DNA of 64,000 nucleotides. Origin: Acorus gramineus. Lineage: Eukaryota > Streptophyta > Magnoliopsida > Acorales > Acoraceae. The stretch spans positions 596,819 to 660,818 of the forward strand of contig JAUJYN010000014.1 of NCBI GenBank assembly GCA_030737835.1, written 5' to 3'. Of the stretch, positions 36,240-46,654 are shown piece by piece (the first letter of the stretch is position 1; the number at the start of each line of letters is the position of its first letter). Position numbers and translations under genes: made by a program. The notes below the pieces were generated by a model that saw only the letters and a program-made list of their open reading frames with translations, had not been told where the DNA came from and searched no databases.

Positions 36240-36378
36240 TTATGCATGGAATTTCTTTAGATAAAGTGCATTCCACGAACCTGAGACTTCGACTCCTTCG
36301 GCGTCCACCAAGCGGTAGGCATTCTCGGAATAGGCATGGGTGATCACATAGGGTCCCTCCCATGTGGGTTGCAGCTTG
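36240..36378 (-). pseudogene. Tat/Retand-like integrase C-terminus, downstream half
   Basis: Minus-strand frame reads LQPTWEGPYVITHAYSENAY then RLVDAEG...WNALYLKKFHA and stops at TAA (36240-36242). WEGPYVI is the GPF/Y motif and WNALYLKKF is the typical end of Tat-lineage integrases; there is no chromodomain. The codon run is interrupted exactly at the NA1 target site and continues upstream at 53238. Joined by position only, the two halves give a standard Tat integrase tail, which identifies the host element of NA1. Confidence 0.85.
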
Positions 36379-36993
36379 TGTCACGCCCCACGGCGGCCGT
36401 CCCGTAGACGTGGCAATAATAAAATATCAGCTATCAATACCTGAGGTCAATAAAGACTCCAACAACAACACACAAGGTGGCAAAGCAAGGATAATGATAA
36501 CTGACTGAAAAGCGGAAGCATAATATATAAACAATGTCTGTAAATCAAAAACATTATTACAGACTCAAATACACAATCACTGTCCTGTGAGAGCCAAGTC
36601 TAGACCAAAGAAAATACAACCTGTGCCACATGCACGATTTACAATACATACAATGACTCTAGGACTGCTGACAGCCTCGCACTCGCCATCCATATACAAG
36701 TGTTGTGCCCAAGCACGGATAACAATACATACAAGCAAAGAAGGGGATGCTGATGGCCTCTCACTCGCAGAACCCATAACGTTTACTATAGGAATCCAGT
36801 TGATCTAATTCCACTTTTGTATGAAAGCTAACTCGAAACTGAGCATCTCATAATAAAATCATATTTAAACCTCTTCATCTTGGATTTTAACAAAATCAAA
36901 TCCAAATACCAAATTGGAAATACATAACTTCAAGGAGAAAAATTATGTAGCCAAATTTTCAATCAGAGCACTCCAAATGACACAGGCATAACA
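36379..36993 (-). mobile_element. NA1 3' LTR (615 bp, chimeric)
   Basis: In element orientation it starts TGTTATGCCTGTGTCATTTG, continues with an AT-rich head also seen at 38815-39080, then switches at GTTATGG|GTTCTGCGAG to an LTR-A U5 piece (GAGAGGCCATCAGCATCCCC). It switches again at TATGGAT|GGCGAGTGCG to the LTR-B U5 tail and ends GTGACA. The splice-like modules and GC-rich tract of long LTRs are absent. Confidence 0.92.
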
Positions 36994-38814
36994 TTCTCCC
37001 CCCTTAGGAAATTTAGTCCTCGAAATTTAAGGAAACCCAAAGGGAAGACCGAATATAGCAAGTATCACGCATAGACCTTTTGCTCCCAAGTGGTCTTTGC
37101 ACCGGACTGGCGCTACCAACACACTATAATCAAAGGAACGGTCTTAGTGTGGAGCCTCTTCTCATGATTGTCCTTGACCTCGATCCACTGCTCCATGAAC
37201 GACAAATCCAGCTCGAGAATGAGGTGGTCGAACAGAATGACATGAGCAGGATCTTGGACATAACGCCTCGGCCATGAGACAAGGACGACGTCGTGGGCAT
37301 GAGCCAGCTGTGGGGGAAAGGCTACATGACAAGCCACCTCCCCAATCCACTCAATGACGAGAAACAGTCCCATTGAAGAGCCAACTCAGCTTGCCCTGAA
37401 CGTCGAACAGAGGGTGCCCTTGAACTGGGACACCTTCAAGAAAACATGGTCGCCAAACCCAAAGGTAAGATCCTGGTGATTATGACCTACGTAGCCCTTC
37501 TGTCGGTTCTGGGAGGTGCAGATGCACACACGAACCAACCTGGCCACCGCAAGGTCAAACAACTGACTTATGGCCCCTCCAACTGGCGCTCGTCAACCGT
37601 CCCAACACAAGGGAGGTATAAAACGGCGCCTGTAGAGTGCCTTTCACAGATCCATCTGGGCGATCGAATGGCAGTTGTCTTGCAGGCATACCCCAACAAA
37701 TGGGTGGTGCCTCACTCAACTACCCTCATCATTGAGCACGCAGGCACTTAGCATGTCCTCCAAGGTCTGAATCGTCCTCTTTGCCCGGCTGTCCATCGGC
37801 GATGAAACGCTATACTTAAATGGAGGCTCGCGCCAAAGCCCGCCAAGGCTGCGCCACAACCTCAAAGTAACCCTCGCGTCTCAACCGAAAATAGCGCCGA
37901 CTGGAGTGCCATGAAGACGAACAATCACGAAGGTGAAAACCCACGTCAAGGCGTCCAGAGACTCAATCAGTCGGATAGGGAGGGAAGCACGAACTTAGTC
38001 AATTGGTCATTGATCACCCAGATGGCGTCGTGACCCGAACGTGACATTAGCGAGTCCGCAACAATCCCCGATAACACACTCCCACGTCCACTGAGGAATC
38101 TCGATGGACTGACGCTTTCCACTCAATGATGATTCTCGAACTTTGCCTGAGGGCATGCCAACCTGGGGAAACAAGGTCACCCACATCACCTTTTCATCGC
38201 ACTACTAGCAATCTCAATGAAGACTACCCCAAAGTAGTCCACGGAAGCCCAATAAAATTTTTGAGATCCACGAAGGCATCCGGCGCATTCGTCAACCCCG
38301 ACGGTAGTACTTAAAACTCGTAGTGCTTGAACGGTCACGAAAGGCCATCTACGGGATGTCCAACTCCCGGATCTCTGACTTGTGGTACCCTTGTGCGAAG
38401 ATCGATCTAACAGAAGACACTCGCTCCCAGAGCTGGTCAAATAGATCATCAATTCACGGCAAAGGTAATTGATCTTCAACCTCCATGGGGAGATCAAAAC
38501 AACACCACGAACAATTAAGTCTCGATTCTGCTCCTCGAGCATGGCTGGCGCTCATGATGACACTTACACGCTTGGTAAGCCGCTCAACCGCACTTAATCC
38601 ACAAGACACGCAATAAGGGGTCGTCGGACCTCAACAACGCCTATGCGACGTCATCTATCTGATAGGGCGATTGCGTCTCATCACGAACGCTAGCATCGCG
38701 TCTCCTTATTTGCGACCAATGTGGGGCAAAACGCGACAGTATCGCGAACTGCGCTTCACATGCTGCGACCGACAGGTCACCCTACCATAACCATTGGAAC
38801 TCCAGCATCCTGCA
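36994..38814 (-). pseudogene. NA1 pol remains: RT core joined to integrase/chromodomain
   Basis: Read leftward: a protease-onset echo near 38520 (IVRGVVLIS), RT fragments (38300-38500) including a degraded catalytic region, then a jump straight to SIEIPQW (near 38100), the integrase start (SGLANVTFGSRRHLGD), the GPF region (37113-37373, with GEVACHVAFPPQLAHAHDVV) and a chromodomain echo (TTWEQK near 37085). RT thumb, RNase H and the HHCC region are missing, and many stops and frameshifts occur. NA2 shares the protease-to-RT deletion. Positions 38810-38814 are one copy of the CTGCA duplication flanking the 38815-51706 insertion. Confidence 0.8.
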
Positions 38815-39126
38815 TGTTGTGCCTGTGTCATCTGGAGCACCCTGATTGAAAATTTGGGTACATAATTTTTTTCCTAGAAGTTATGTATTCCTGATTTGGT
38901 ATTTGGATTTGATTTTGTTAAAATCCAAGATGAAGAGGTTTAAATATGATTTTATTATGAGATGTCCAGTTTTGAGTTATCTTTCGTACAAAAGTGGAAT
39001 TAGGTCAACTGGATTCTTGTAGTAAAAGTTATGGGTATTTTTCCAAGTATACCCCGAGGAGGGAAATTCTGGCAGCAGCCCTGTTCTATGTTTTGCTCTA
39101 ATTTCGGATTAGCTAGAGGGATTATT
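38815..39126 (+). mobile_element. LTR head (312 bp) of the insertion, AT-rich type
   Basis: Same head as the short NA1 LTRs for about 250 bp (GATTGAAAATTTGGGTACAT, CCAAGATGAAGAGG), but it continues GTTATGGGTATTTTTCC where NA1 has switched to LTR-A sequence. It therefore shows the undisturbed parent sequence at the NA1 chimera junction. Tek2 begins at 39127. Confidence 0.85.
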
Positions 39127-40455
39127 TGTTATATATGTGTCACTTTTTGCCTTCTGGTCACCATTGGAGCATTCTGGCAGTTTTTCAACTTTTTCCTTTT
39201 TTCGATCGGAACCGCTAAAATTTTGGACTTTTGGCTATCATCATGAGCTTGAGAACTCCGATTGAAAATCTAACTGCACATTATGTGTCCTGGTGCCATT
39301 TCAAGCCACTCACAAAAATTTCATCGAATTCCGGTAACGTTCAGAATTTCACAGTTCTGAATCGTATCCGGGTTTTGACCAAGCGAAAAGTCATTGGGAG
39401 ACTTGACCAAGTCAAAGATGACTTTGACCAAGTCAAGTTTGACCCTTGACTTGGTAAAAAAATCTTTTGTTTTCTAGTGTGGTTAGGTTGACCCAAGTCA
39501 AAGTTCACCTAACCTAGCTTAGCCTAATTAATTCTAAGTGTGTGAGTGTGTGAGTGTGTGTGGTGTGTGTGTGGTGACTTAAGGTCCACGCCCAAGAATA
39601 GTTGCCCCTATTCATTTTCTTCTCTCTCTCAAGCTCTCACAAACCTCTCTTTCCCTTCCCTTGTTTCCACCTTTTGATCTAGTAGAAGGTGTTGGATTGG
39701 AAAACCCTAGAAGGAGAAAAGGAAGGTGAGGACCCGATCTATCTTTCCATGGTCTCGGTTTCGATTTCCCCCTTGTGTGACCTCCTCTCTTAGCTCCCTT
39801 TTCTCCTCTGTTTTTCAGCCTTGCTAGGGCTAAGGGAGGTCTGGTAGTGGTGGCTTTGGTGGTGGCGTTTCGGTGATCGAAGAGCACCCGAGTTCCTCCC
39901 CTTCCTTCCTCTCTTTAGGTAAGCTTTCCTCCTCCCTTTTTCTTGTGTTAGATGCATGTTTAGGATGTGATTTTGGATGTGCAAGGGTTGCATGAGTGTT
40001 TGGGGTGTGGGAGGGCTGAGGGAGGTGGCAGGGGTTGGCTCGGGCGCGCGTGCAGGGTCATCCACGCGCGTGCGAGGGAGTCTGCGCGCGCAGGTAGAGC
40101 AGGCGCACGCAGTCGGGGGCGCTGGGAGAGTGCGCGCGGGCGCACGGGCGTGCGCGCGGAGCGCTGCGCAGGGTCACAGTGCGTGCGATGCGCACAGGGG
40201 TGCGCGCGGGGTGCGGCGCAGGGGCGCAGTACGCGCGGGTAGGCGCAAGGCTGGACGTGCCGTGCGTGCGCACCCATGCGCGTGCGTGTGGGTGGCCGTG
40301 CGCATGGCTGCCATGGGTGCGGGAATGTGTCAGGGCACTCGGACTCGCGTGCGTACGGGCCCGTATGCATGTTTGTCCGAGTGTTGGGTATTTCTATCGT
40401 ATTTCTTGCGTATTTGTGTATTTTACTCACAATTTTGGTTTCCCGTGTCTTCCAG

Positions 40456-40491
40456 ATCTTGACGAGCGATCACGCGACGACCCGGGTATTG
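40456..40491 (+). other. 36-nt micro-exon-like module (Tek2 5' LTR)
   Basis: CTTCCAG before, GTGAGTGGG after; inside from ATCTTGACGAGCG to GGGTATTG. The 3' LTR copy is 48014-48049, also 36 nt with TTGCAG and GTGAGT. Confidence 0.5.
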
Positions 40492-41144
40492 GTGAGTGGG
40501 ACAATCCAACCCAGTCGGGAGGCGTTTGATGCACGTAGACGTGCATTGCCCTCCCCTGGGCACCATAATAGCATATTAGCTTGTAATAAATGTATAGTTA
40601 TGCATGCATGATAAGTATGATATATCCATGCCACCTTAGACCTTGTATGCTAGGGATATGCACCCTTATATCATGTATAGCGGCCCTTGCATGCTTAGAC
40701 ACCCATCCCGGACTATGCATGTTCCCATCTTGTTTAGTTTAATTAAATCTATTGTGAGCATATAATTACAAGCATGCCTTAGAGAATATTGTAACCTTGC
40801 GGTTATGATATGTGTCTCCCCGCATCTTAGTTATGAGCCCTGGAGGAATTCTGAAGAATTCATGACATTATTTAGCGTTACCATCGGTGTCGACGGATCC
40901 ATGAGGATCATATCCGCGTGAGTAGGCTGTCTTCTCCTTATGGTTGGGATCCGAGGTAGGAACTCCCCGGCGTTAGCTGGCCTGATAGAGGGCTCCCATC
41001 TGTAGGTGCCTCCGATGCGTTCGGACTGTGCTGATCGTGGGAGTATACCAGGTTGAGACTACGAGGGTGGGAGAGGCTACCTGGTGGGGCCAGGGGTGGA
41101 GAGCGGTCTCGTCTGCCCAAGAGGCCCATGTCACCCCTTGGAAA

Positions 41145-41165
41145 GGGTGAGGGTGAGGGGGAGGG
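41145..41165 (+). other. G-quadruplex-type motif in LTR-A U5
   Basis: Four GGG or longer runs separated by TGA, TGA and GA. Equivalent motifs occur at 62323-62348 (plus) and as CCC runs at 8627-8650 (minus). Confidence 0.6.
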
Positions 41166-41715
41166 AAAGTGGGTTGGCGATGTAGCGACCCACTGGATTG
41201 TGTAGTTACTGCCACTTAGAGGCTATAATTATTTGAGGTTAATATGAATTGTGATGCATGGATTGTGCTATTCATTGAGCGTGTGGCTCACCCCTCGCAT
41301 GTATTTTTCTCCAGTGATATCTGAGTCGGATCTGAAGGAGGAGCTCCCCGAGGTACATCAGCTGTAGCGGAGCAGCGACACGTTCTGCGTGTTAGAGGCC
41401 ATCAGCATCCCCCTTTGATTGTATGTATTGTATTCCGTGCTTGGGCACACGTTTGTATTATATTTGGATGTCGTTGTATATATTGGCTCTCACAGGACAG
41501 TTGATTATGTATCGAGTCTGTAATATGCCTTTGAATTACAGATTCAGTCTTTTAGCTTCCGCTATTTGTGTATATATTATGTCAGCCTCATTATAGTCTG
41601 TGTTGTCATTTTTGATGTTGTTTAGAGTATGTTATTGACCTCCTGTATAGACTGCTGATATCATATATACCATTGCCGCGTCTCGGGGATGGCCGCCCTG
41701 GGGCGTGACAAAAGT

Positions 41716-41727
41716 TGTTATCAGAGC
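41716..41727 (+). other. Primer-binding site of Tek2, mutated
   Basis: TGTTATCAGAGC, against TGGTATCAGAGC in Tek1 (22075), the second internal copy (49276) and NA2 (59907). One base near the priming end is changed, which would weaken pairing with initiator tRNA-Met. Confidence 0.88.
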
Positions 41728-41829
41728 CTGGTCCTGTTAGAGCCAATTGTTCTTTTTTCGTAGAGATGAGTCCTAGGATTTCTATATAAATATTCTGATC
41801 CTAGTGTCTGGTTTTCTTAGGTTGCTGAT

Positions 41830-43123
41830 ATGCCTCCTCGTAGAGGAATGCGTGGACTGGTCCCTCTCGACCTTTGGAGGTTCCCAGACCTACCAGAGGT
41901 GAGGATGCTACTGGAGAGTCCTCGGCTATGGGGCCAGGACTGGCGCAGGAGCCTCCTGCATGGGAGCGTGCTTACGCTCGGATAGCAAATCGGGTGGAGA
42001 CTCAGACCAGAGCATTAGAGGCCCAAACGAGGGCGTTAGCTGAGCAGGCTAGAGAGATTCAGGAGCTGAGGGCGGCCCGCGAGGCAGTTCCACAGGTCCC
42101 CTTGGTGGCAGATCCACCTGTGGTACCCGACGTGCCCCCTGTCCCCGTGGTGATTCCAGTGGTGGGAGTTCAGGCCCCCTGGAGAGGGAGGTGGAGCTGG
42201 AGGCTGCAGCGCGAGTGCATCAGAGTGGCCTCACTGCCTTTCTGAAGCTCCACCCTCCCGAGTTCCACGGACAGACGGCGGACCCCCTTGCCCCTGAGCG
42301 ATGGTTGATGGAGGTGGACAAGATCTTCTCGACCATGCACTGCACCGATCGCCAGCGTGTCTCCCTGGCCACCTTCATGCTGAAGGGTAGCGCCGCAGAC
42401 TGGTGGGCTACCCGATCGGTGGACATTCCCGAGGGAGTGGAGCGGCTTTTATGGGCGGGGTTCCGGAAGTATTTCCTGGAGGAGTACTTCCCATTTTCGA
42501 TGCGACAGATCGTGATGCGGGAGTTTGAGCAGCTGACGCAGGGCTCCATGTCAGTCGTGGACTACTCTACGCGCTTCACGAGGCTTTCCAGGTTCGCCCC
42601 AGCCTTGGTGATGGATGAGGAGACGCGGTGCCGTCGATTCGAGATGGGTCTCATCAGCACCATTCGGGTGCATGTCTCTTCGCAAGCATTCACAAGGTAC
42701 TCGGACTTGGTGTCTCGGGCGAAGACAGTCGAGCGAGACCTCGGGGCCTCCATGGGGGTTCCAACCCCTTCTGCAGACCAGAGACCCCCCAGGAGCCAGG
42801 ACCATGCACATCGCAAGAAGAAGCGACCCCGCTTTGATCAGTCAGCGGCTGCCGCTACTCCAGTCGATGTGGTGCCAGTGCGAGGTCCAGCACCCATTGC
42901 GGCAGTACCAGTCCAGGCCATGCAGCCGGAGAGGCGGCGCTGTTATCACTGTCAGCGCGTCGGGCATCTTTTATATAATTGCCCCGATGCTGGCCGACCC
43001 CGTGTGCCGCGCCAGCAGCAGCAGCAGCAGCTACAGCAGCAGCCGTACCAGCAGCAGCAGCCTCAGTGTCAGCAGCAGCAGCCACAGGGTGGCCGAGCTG
43101 ACCAGAGGAGGCAGCCAGTGTAG
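41830..43123 (+). pseudogene. gag: Tek2 gag, two single-base frameshifts and one TAG
   Basis: ATG 41830 opens MPPRRGMRGL. A one-base loss near 41856 (GGACTGG where other copies have GGACGTGG) and another near 42178 shift the frame, after which it stays open. The capsid domain is complete (PPEFHG, PERWLMEVDKIFSTMH, DWWATR, FEQLTQGSMSVVDYSTRF) and the CCHC knuckle is intact (C-YH-C-QRVG-H-LLYN-C from 42941). A glutamine-rich linker follows. TAG 43121-43123 replaces a CAG codon of Tek1. Beyond it the same frame continues into protease without a break, so gag and pol form a single polyprotein frame. Confidence 0.93.
43012..43085 (+). repeat. CAG-rich repeat encoding a poly-glutamine linker
   Basis: Interrupted CAG run giving QQQQQQLQQQPYQQQQPQ in gag between zinc knuckle and protease. 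Tek1 has a diverged version (about 23370-23450). Confidence 0.85.
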
Positions 43124-46100
43124 CCTGCGAGGCGTGCCCCTGCTCCTCAGCCGCAGTTTGTCCAGGGCAGAGTTGCAGCACTTTCGGCCGAGGAGGCGCA
43201 GGCTTCAGGTAGCGTGGTCCGAGGTATTGTTCAGATCTCCCAGCTCCCTGCATATGTGTTATTTGATTCCGGAGCCACGCACTCGTTCGTGTCTCCCGCT
43301 TTTGCGAGACGGATGGGCGTGGCGTCCGCCCCTTTAGATGTTATTCTGGAGATATCATTGCCCGTAGGAGACCGTATTCTCCTCCGTTCTGTGTACCGAG
43401 GGTGTACGGTGGTGGTTGCGGAGCATGAGTTTCCAGTGGAGTTGGTAGAGCTCGCTATGACGGACTTCGATGCCATCGTGGGAATGGATTGGCTTTCAGC
43501 TAGTCATGCCAGCATCAACTGTTTTGCCAAGTCGGTGTCTTTCCACCTTCCGGGTCGGAGGTCCTTCCAGTTCGTGGGCGATCGTGACATAGCCCCTCTG
43601 GGGTTCGTGTCGTCCATTCAGGCGTGGAGACTCCTTCAGGGAGGATGCGAGGGTTTTCTGGCGTACATTGCTCAGGAGGACGCACCGCTGCGGGCAGATA
43701 TCAGTCAGACTCCGGTCGTGGCAGAGTATCCTGAGGTTTTCCCCGATGATCTTCCAGGATTACCGCCGGATCGCGCGATCGAGTTTGAGATAAATCTGAT
43801 TCTGGGGACCGAGCAAATTTTGAGAGCTCCGTACCGGATGGCCCCTGCAGAGCTGAAGGTGCTCAAGGAGCAGTTGGAGGAGTTGCTGGAGAAGGGCTTC
43901 GCACGTCCGAGTGTTTCTCCATGGGGAGCCCCTGTTTTGTTTGTGCGGAAGAAGGACGGTTCGCTGCGGCTTTGTATTGATTACAGGCAGCTGAACAAGC
44001 GGACCGTGAAGAACAAGTACCCCTTGCCGCGGATTGATGATCTGTTTGACCAGCTCCAGGGAGCGCATGTCTTTTCTAAGATCGATCTCCGTTCGGGCTA
44101 CTATCAGCTGAAGATCCGGGAGTCAGACATTTCGAAGACGGCCTTTCGTACCCGTTATGGGCACTACGAGTTCAGAGTACTGCCGTTTGGGTTGACGAAT
44201 GCACCGACGGCCTTCATGGATCTGATGAACTGGGTGTTTCGGCCCTTCCTCGACTCCTTCGTAGTAGTCTTCATCGATGATATTTTGGTGTACTCGAGGA
44301 GTCTTGAGGAGCACGCTCACCATCTCCGCACTGTCTTGGAGACTTTGGCCCGACATCAGTTGTTCACCAAGTTCAGTAAGTGCAAGTTTTGGTTGGAGCG
44401 TATGGCCTTTCTGGGCCACGTGATTTTCGGCGAGGGCATATCTGTGGACCCGGACAAGACGCTCGCCGTGTCGAATTGGCGTCGACCGTCGAACCCCACA
44501 GAGATTCAGAGCTTCCTGGGCTTGGCGGGTTATTACAGGAGGTTTGTCGAGGGTTTCTCGAAGATAGCTGTTCCTCTTACCCGCCTCACTCGGAAGGATG
44601 TCCGGTTCGAGTGGTCCCCAGCTTGCGAGGAGAGCTTCCTGGAGTTGAAGCGAAGGCTCACCTCAGCGCCAGTTCTTACCCTTCCGTCTGGGAGTGGTGG
44701 GTTCGCAGTTTACTCTGATGCATCACGGTTGGGTGTGGGTTGCGTCCTGATGCAGCACGGTAAGGTTGTGGCTTACGCGTCGCGTCAGTTGAAGCCCCAT
44801 GAGCAGAATTACCCCACCCACGACTTAGAGTTGGCAGCGATCATCTTTGCGCTGAAGATGTGGAGGCACTACCTCTATGGCGAGGAGTTCGAGCTCTTTA
44901 CTGATCATAAGAGCTTGACATATTTGCAGTCCCAGCCAGAGCTCAACATGCGTCAGAGACGTTGGGTCGAGTTCCTGAAGGACTACGATTGTGACATCGC
45001 TTACCATCCGGGTAAGGCGAATGTCGTGGCGGATGCTCTCAGCAGGCAGCCCTTGGGCATGGCCGCCCACATGGCTATACGTCGTTGGAGGCTTCTGGAG
45101 GGGGCCGCTTGCTGGATCAGCGTTCGAGAGACTCCTGCGGGTGGCTTTTTGGCCAGGCTAGTGGTGCAGCCCGTTCTTCTCGACGAGATCCACACGGCTC
45201 AGGGGCAGGATCCTCACTTTCTAGTCCTCTCTGAAGGCGTCGCCCGGGGCGAGCGTCCGGACTACCAGATTCGCGAGGACGGGATCCTGCGGTTCAGAGG
45301 TCGAGTATGCATTCCTGACGACGCAGAGCTAAAGCAGAAGATCTTGGACAAGGCCCATCGTTCGAGGTACACAGTGCATCCTGGTGGCACGAAGATGTAC
45401 AGGGGCCTTCGTCGTGGCTACTGGTGGCGCGGGATGAAGACGGATATTGCCCGTTTCGTTGCCCGTTGCTTGGTATGCCAGCAGGTGAAGTCAGAGCATC
45501 AGCGTCCTGCGAGGAAGCTGCAGTCCATTGAGATTCCTCAATGGAAGTGGGAGCAGATCACCATGGACTTCGTTTCGGGTTTGCCGAGGTCACGTTCGGG
45601 TCGCGATGCCATCTGGGTAATCGTCGACCGACTGACGAAGTCCGCTCATTTCCTCCCCATCCGACTCACCGATTCTCTGGACACCCTGGCGCAGTTGTTT
45701 GTCTCCGAGATTGTTCGTCTCCATGGCACTCCCGTCAGCATCATTTCTGATCGAGACGCGCGATTTACTTCGAGGTTCTGGCGTAGCCTCCAGCACGCCC
45801 TTGGTATGAACCTCCACTTCAGTACAGCGTTTCATCCACAGACGGACGGCCAGTCAGAGAGGACGATTCAGACCCTAAAGGACATGCTGCGAGCTTGTGT
45901 TCTTGATTTTGGGGGCAGTTGGGAGAGGCATCTTCCGTTGGTGGAGTTTGCCTACAACAACAGCTACCACTCGAGTATCAGGATGGCTCCATACGAGGCG
46001 CTCTATGGTCGCAGCTGCAGGTCCCCCTTGTGTTGGGACGAGGTCAGAGAGCGCCAGTTGGAGGGACCAGAGATCATCCAACAGACCTCAGAGATGGTCA

Positions 46101-46606
46101 AGACGATTCGCAAGCGTATCCGAGTCGCTCAGAGCCGTTAGAAGAGGTACGCCGACCGTCGTCGCCATGAGCTCGTCTTCGAGGTTGGTGACCATGTCTT
46201 CCTGAAGGTGTCCCCGATGAAGGGCATCTTCCGTTTCGGCGTGCGGGGCAAGCTGAGTCCGCGTTTCATTGGGCCGTTCCTCATCCTCGAGCGAGTTGGG
46301 GAAGTGGCCTATCGCATCGCTTTGCCCCCACAGTTGGCTCAGGCCCATGACGTCTTCCATGTCTCGCAGCTGAGGCGTTACGTCCACGATCCTGCTCACG
46401 TCATCCCGTTCGAGCCGCTCATCTTCGAGCCGGACTTGTCATTCGTGGAGCAGCCGATCGAGATCCTAGACCGTCGCGAGAAGAGGCTCCGCACCAAGAC
46501 CGTCCAGTTGGTCAAGGTGCGATGGCAGCACCGTTCCGGTGATGAGGCCACTTGGGAGCTTGAGGATGCCATGCGTGACGCGTATCCGCATCTTTTCCCT
46601 TCCTAG
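43124..46606 (+). pseudogene. pol: Tek2 pol: all enzymatic domains intact, one TAG before the GPF/chromodomain
   Basis: The frame runs from gag to TAG 46139-46141 and on to the natural stop after FPS (46604-46606). Protease: DSGATHSF (D at 43265). [19 protein letters not shown] and catalytic FIDDILVYS (Asp-Asp codons at 44276 and 44279). RNase H: YSDAS (D at 44717), FTDHKS (D at 44903). Integrase: zinc H-H-C-C (codons 45356, 45377, 45467, 45476) and D-D-E (45626, 45749, 45857), with 35 residues between the last two. Then GPFLILER (GPF/Y) and chromodomain (VRWQHRSGDEATWELED), which in this class reads histone marks to direct integration to heterochromatin. The only lesion is one CAG to TAG change, so enzymes up to integrase could still be made. 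Confidence 0.95.
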
Positions 46607-46641
46607 ATGTTTTTGTATTTATTTTGAGGACAAAATTTCCT

Positions 46642-46654
46642 AAGGGGGGAAGAA
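46642..46654 (+). other. Polypurine tract of Tek2
   Basis: AAGGGGGGAAGAA abutting the 3' LTR at 46655, preceded by ATTTCCT. Confidence 0.92.

Larger units (their letters stand above)
39127..41710 (+). mobile_element. Tek2 5' LTR (2584 bp)
   Basis: Starts TGTTATATATGTGTCAC and ends GGGGCGTGACA. Splice-like modules: donor AAG|GTGAGG at 39725/39726, acceptor TTTTTCAG ending 39818, exon-like 39819-39918 then GTAAGC, acceptor CTTCCAG ending 40455, module 40456-40491 then GTGAGT, acceptor TTCTCCAG ending 41314, final block to TAG 41365-41367. GC-rich tract 40035-40375; G-quadruplex-type GGG repeats 41145-41165. No clear TATA box. Confidence 0.95.

Noticed and set aside
36379..36993. Short NA1 LTR as a spliced-RNA product of the long LTR
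   Set aside because: The joins do not fall at the AG/GT borders; they have short microhomology and mix two families, so recombination fits better.
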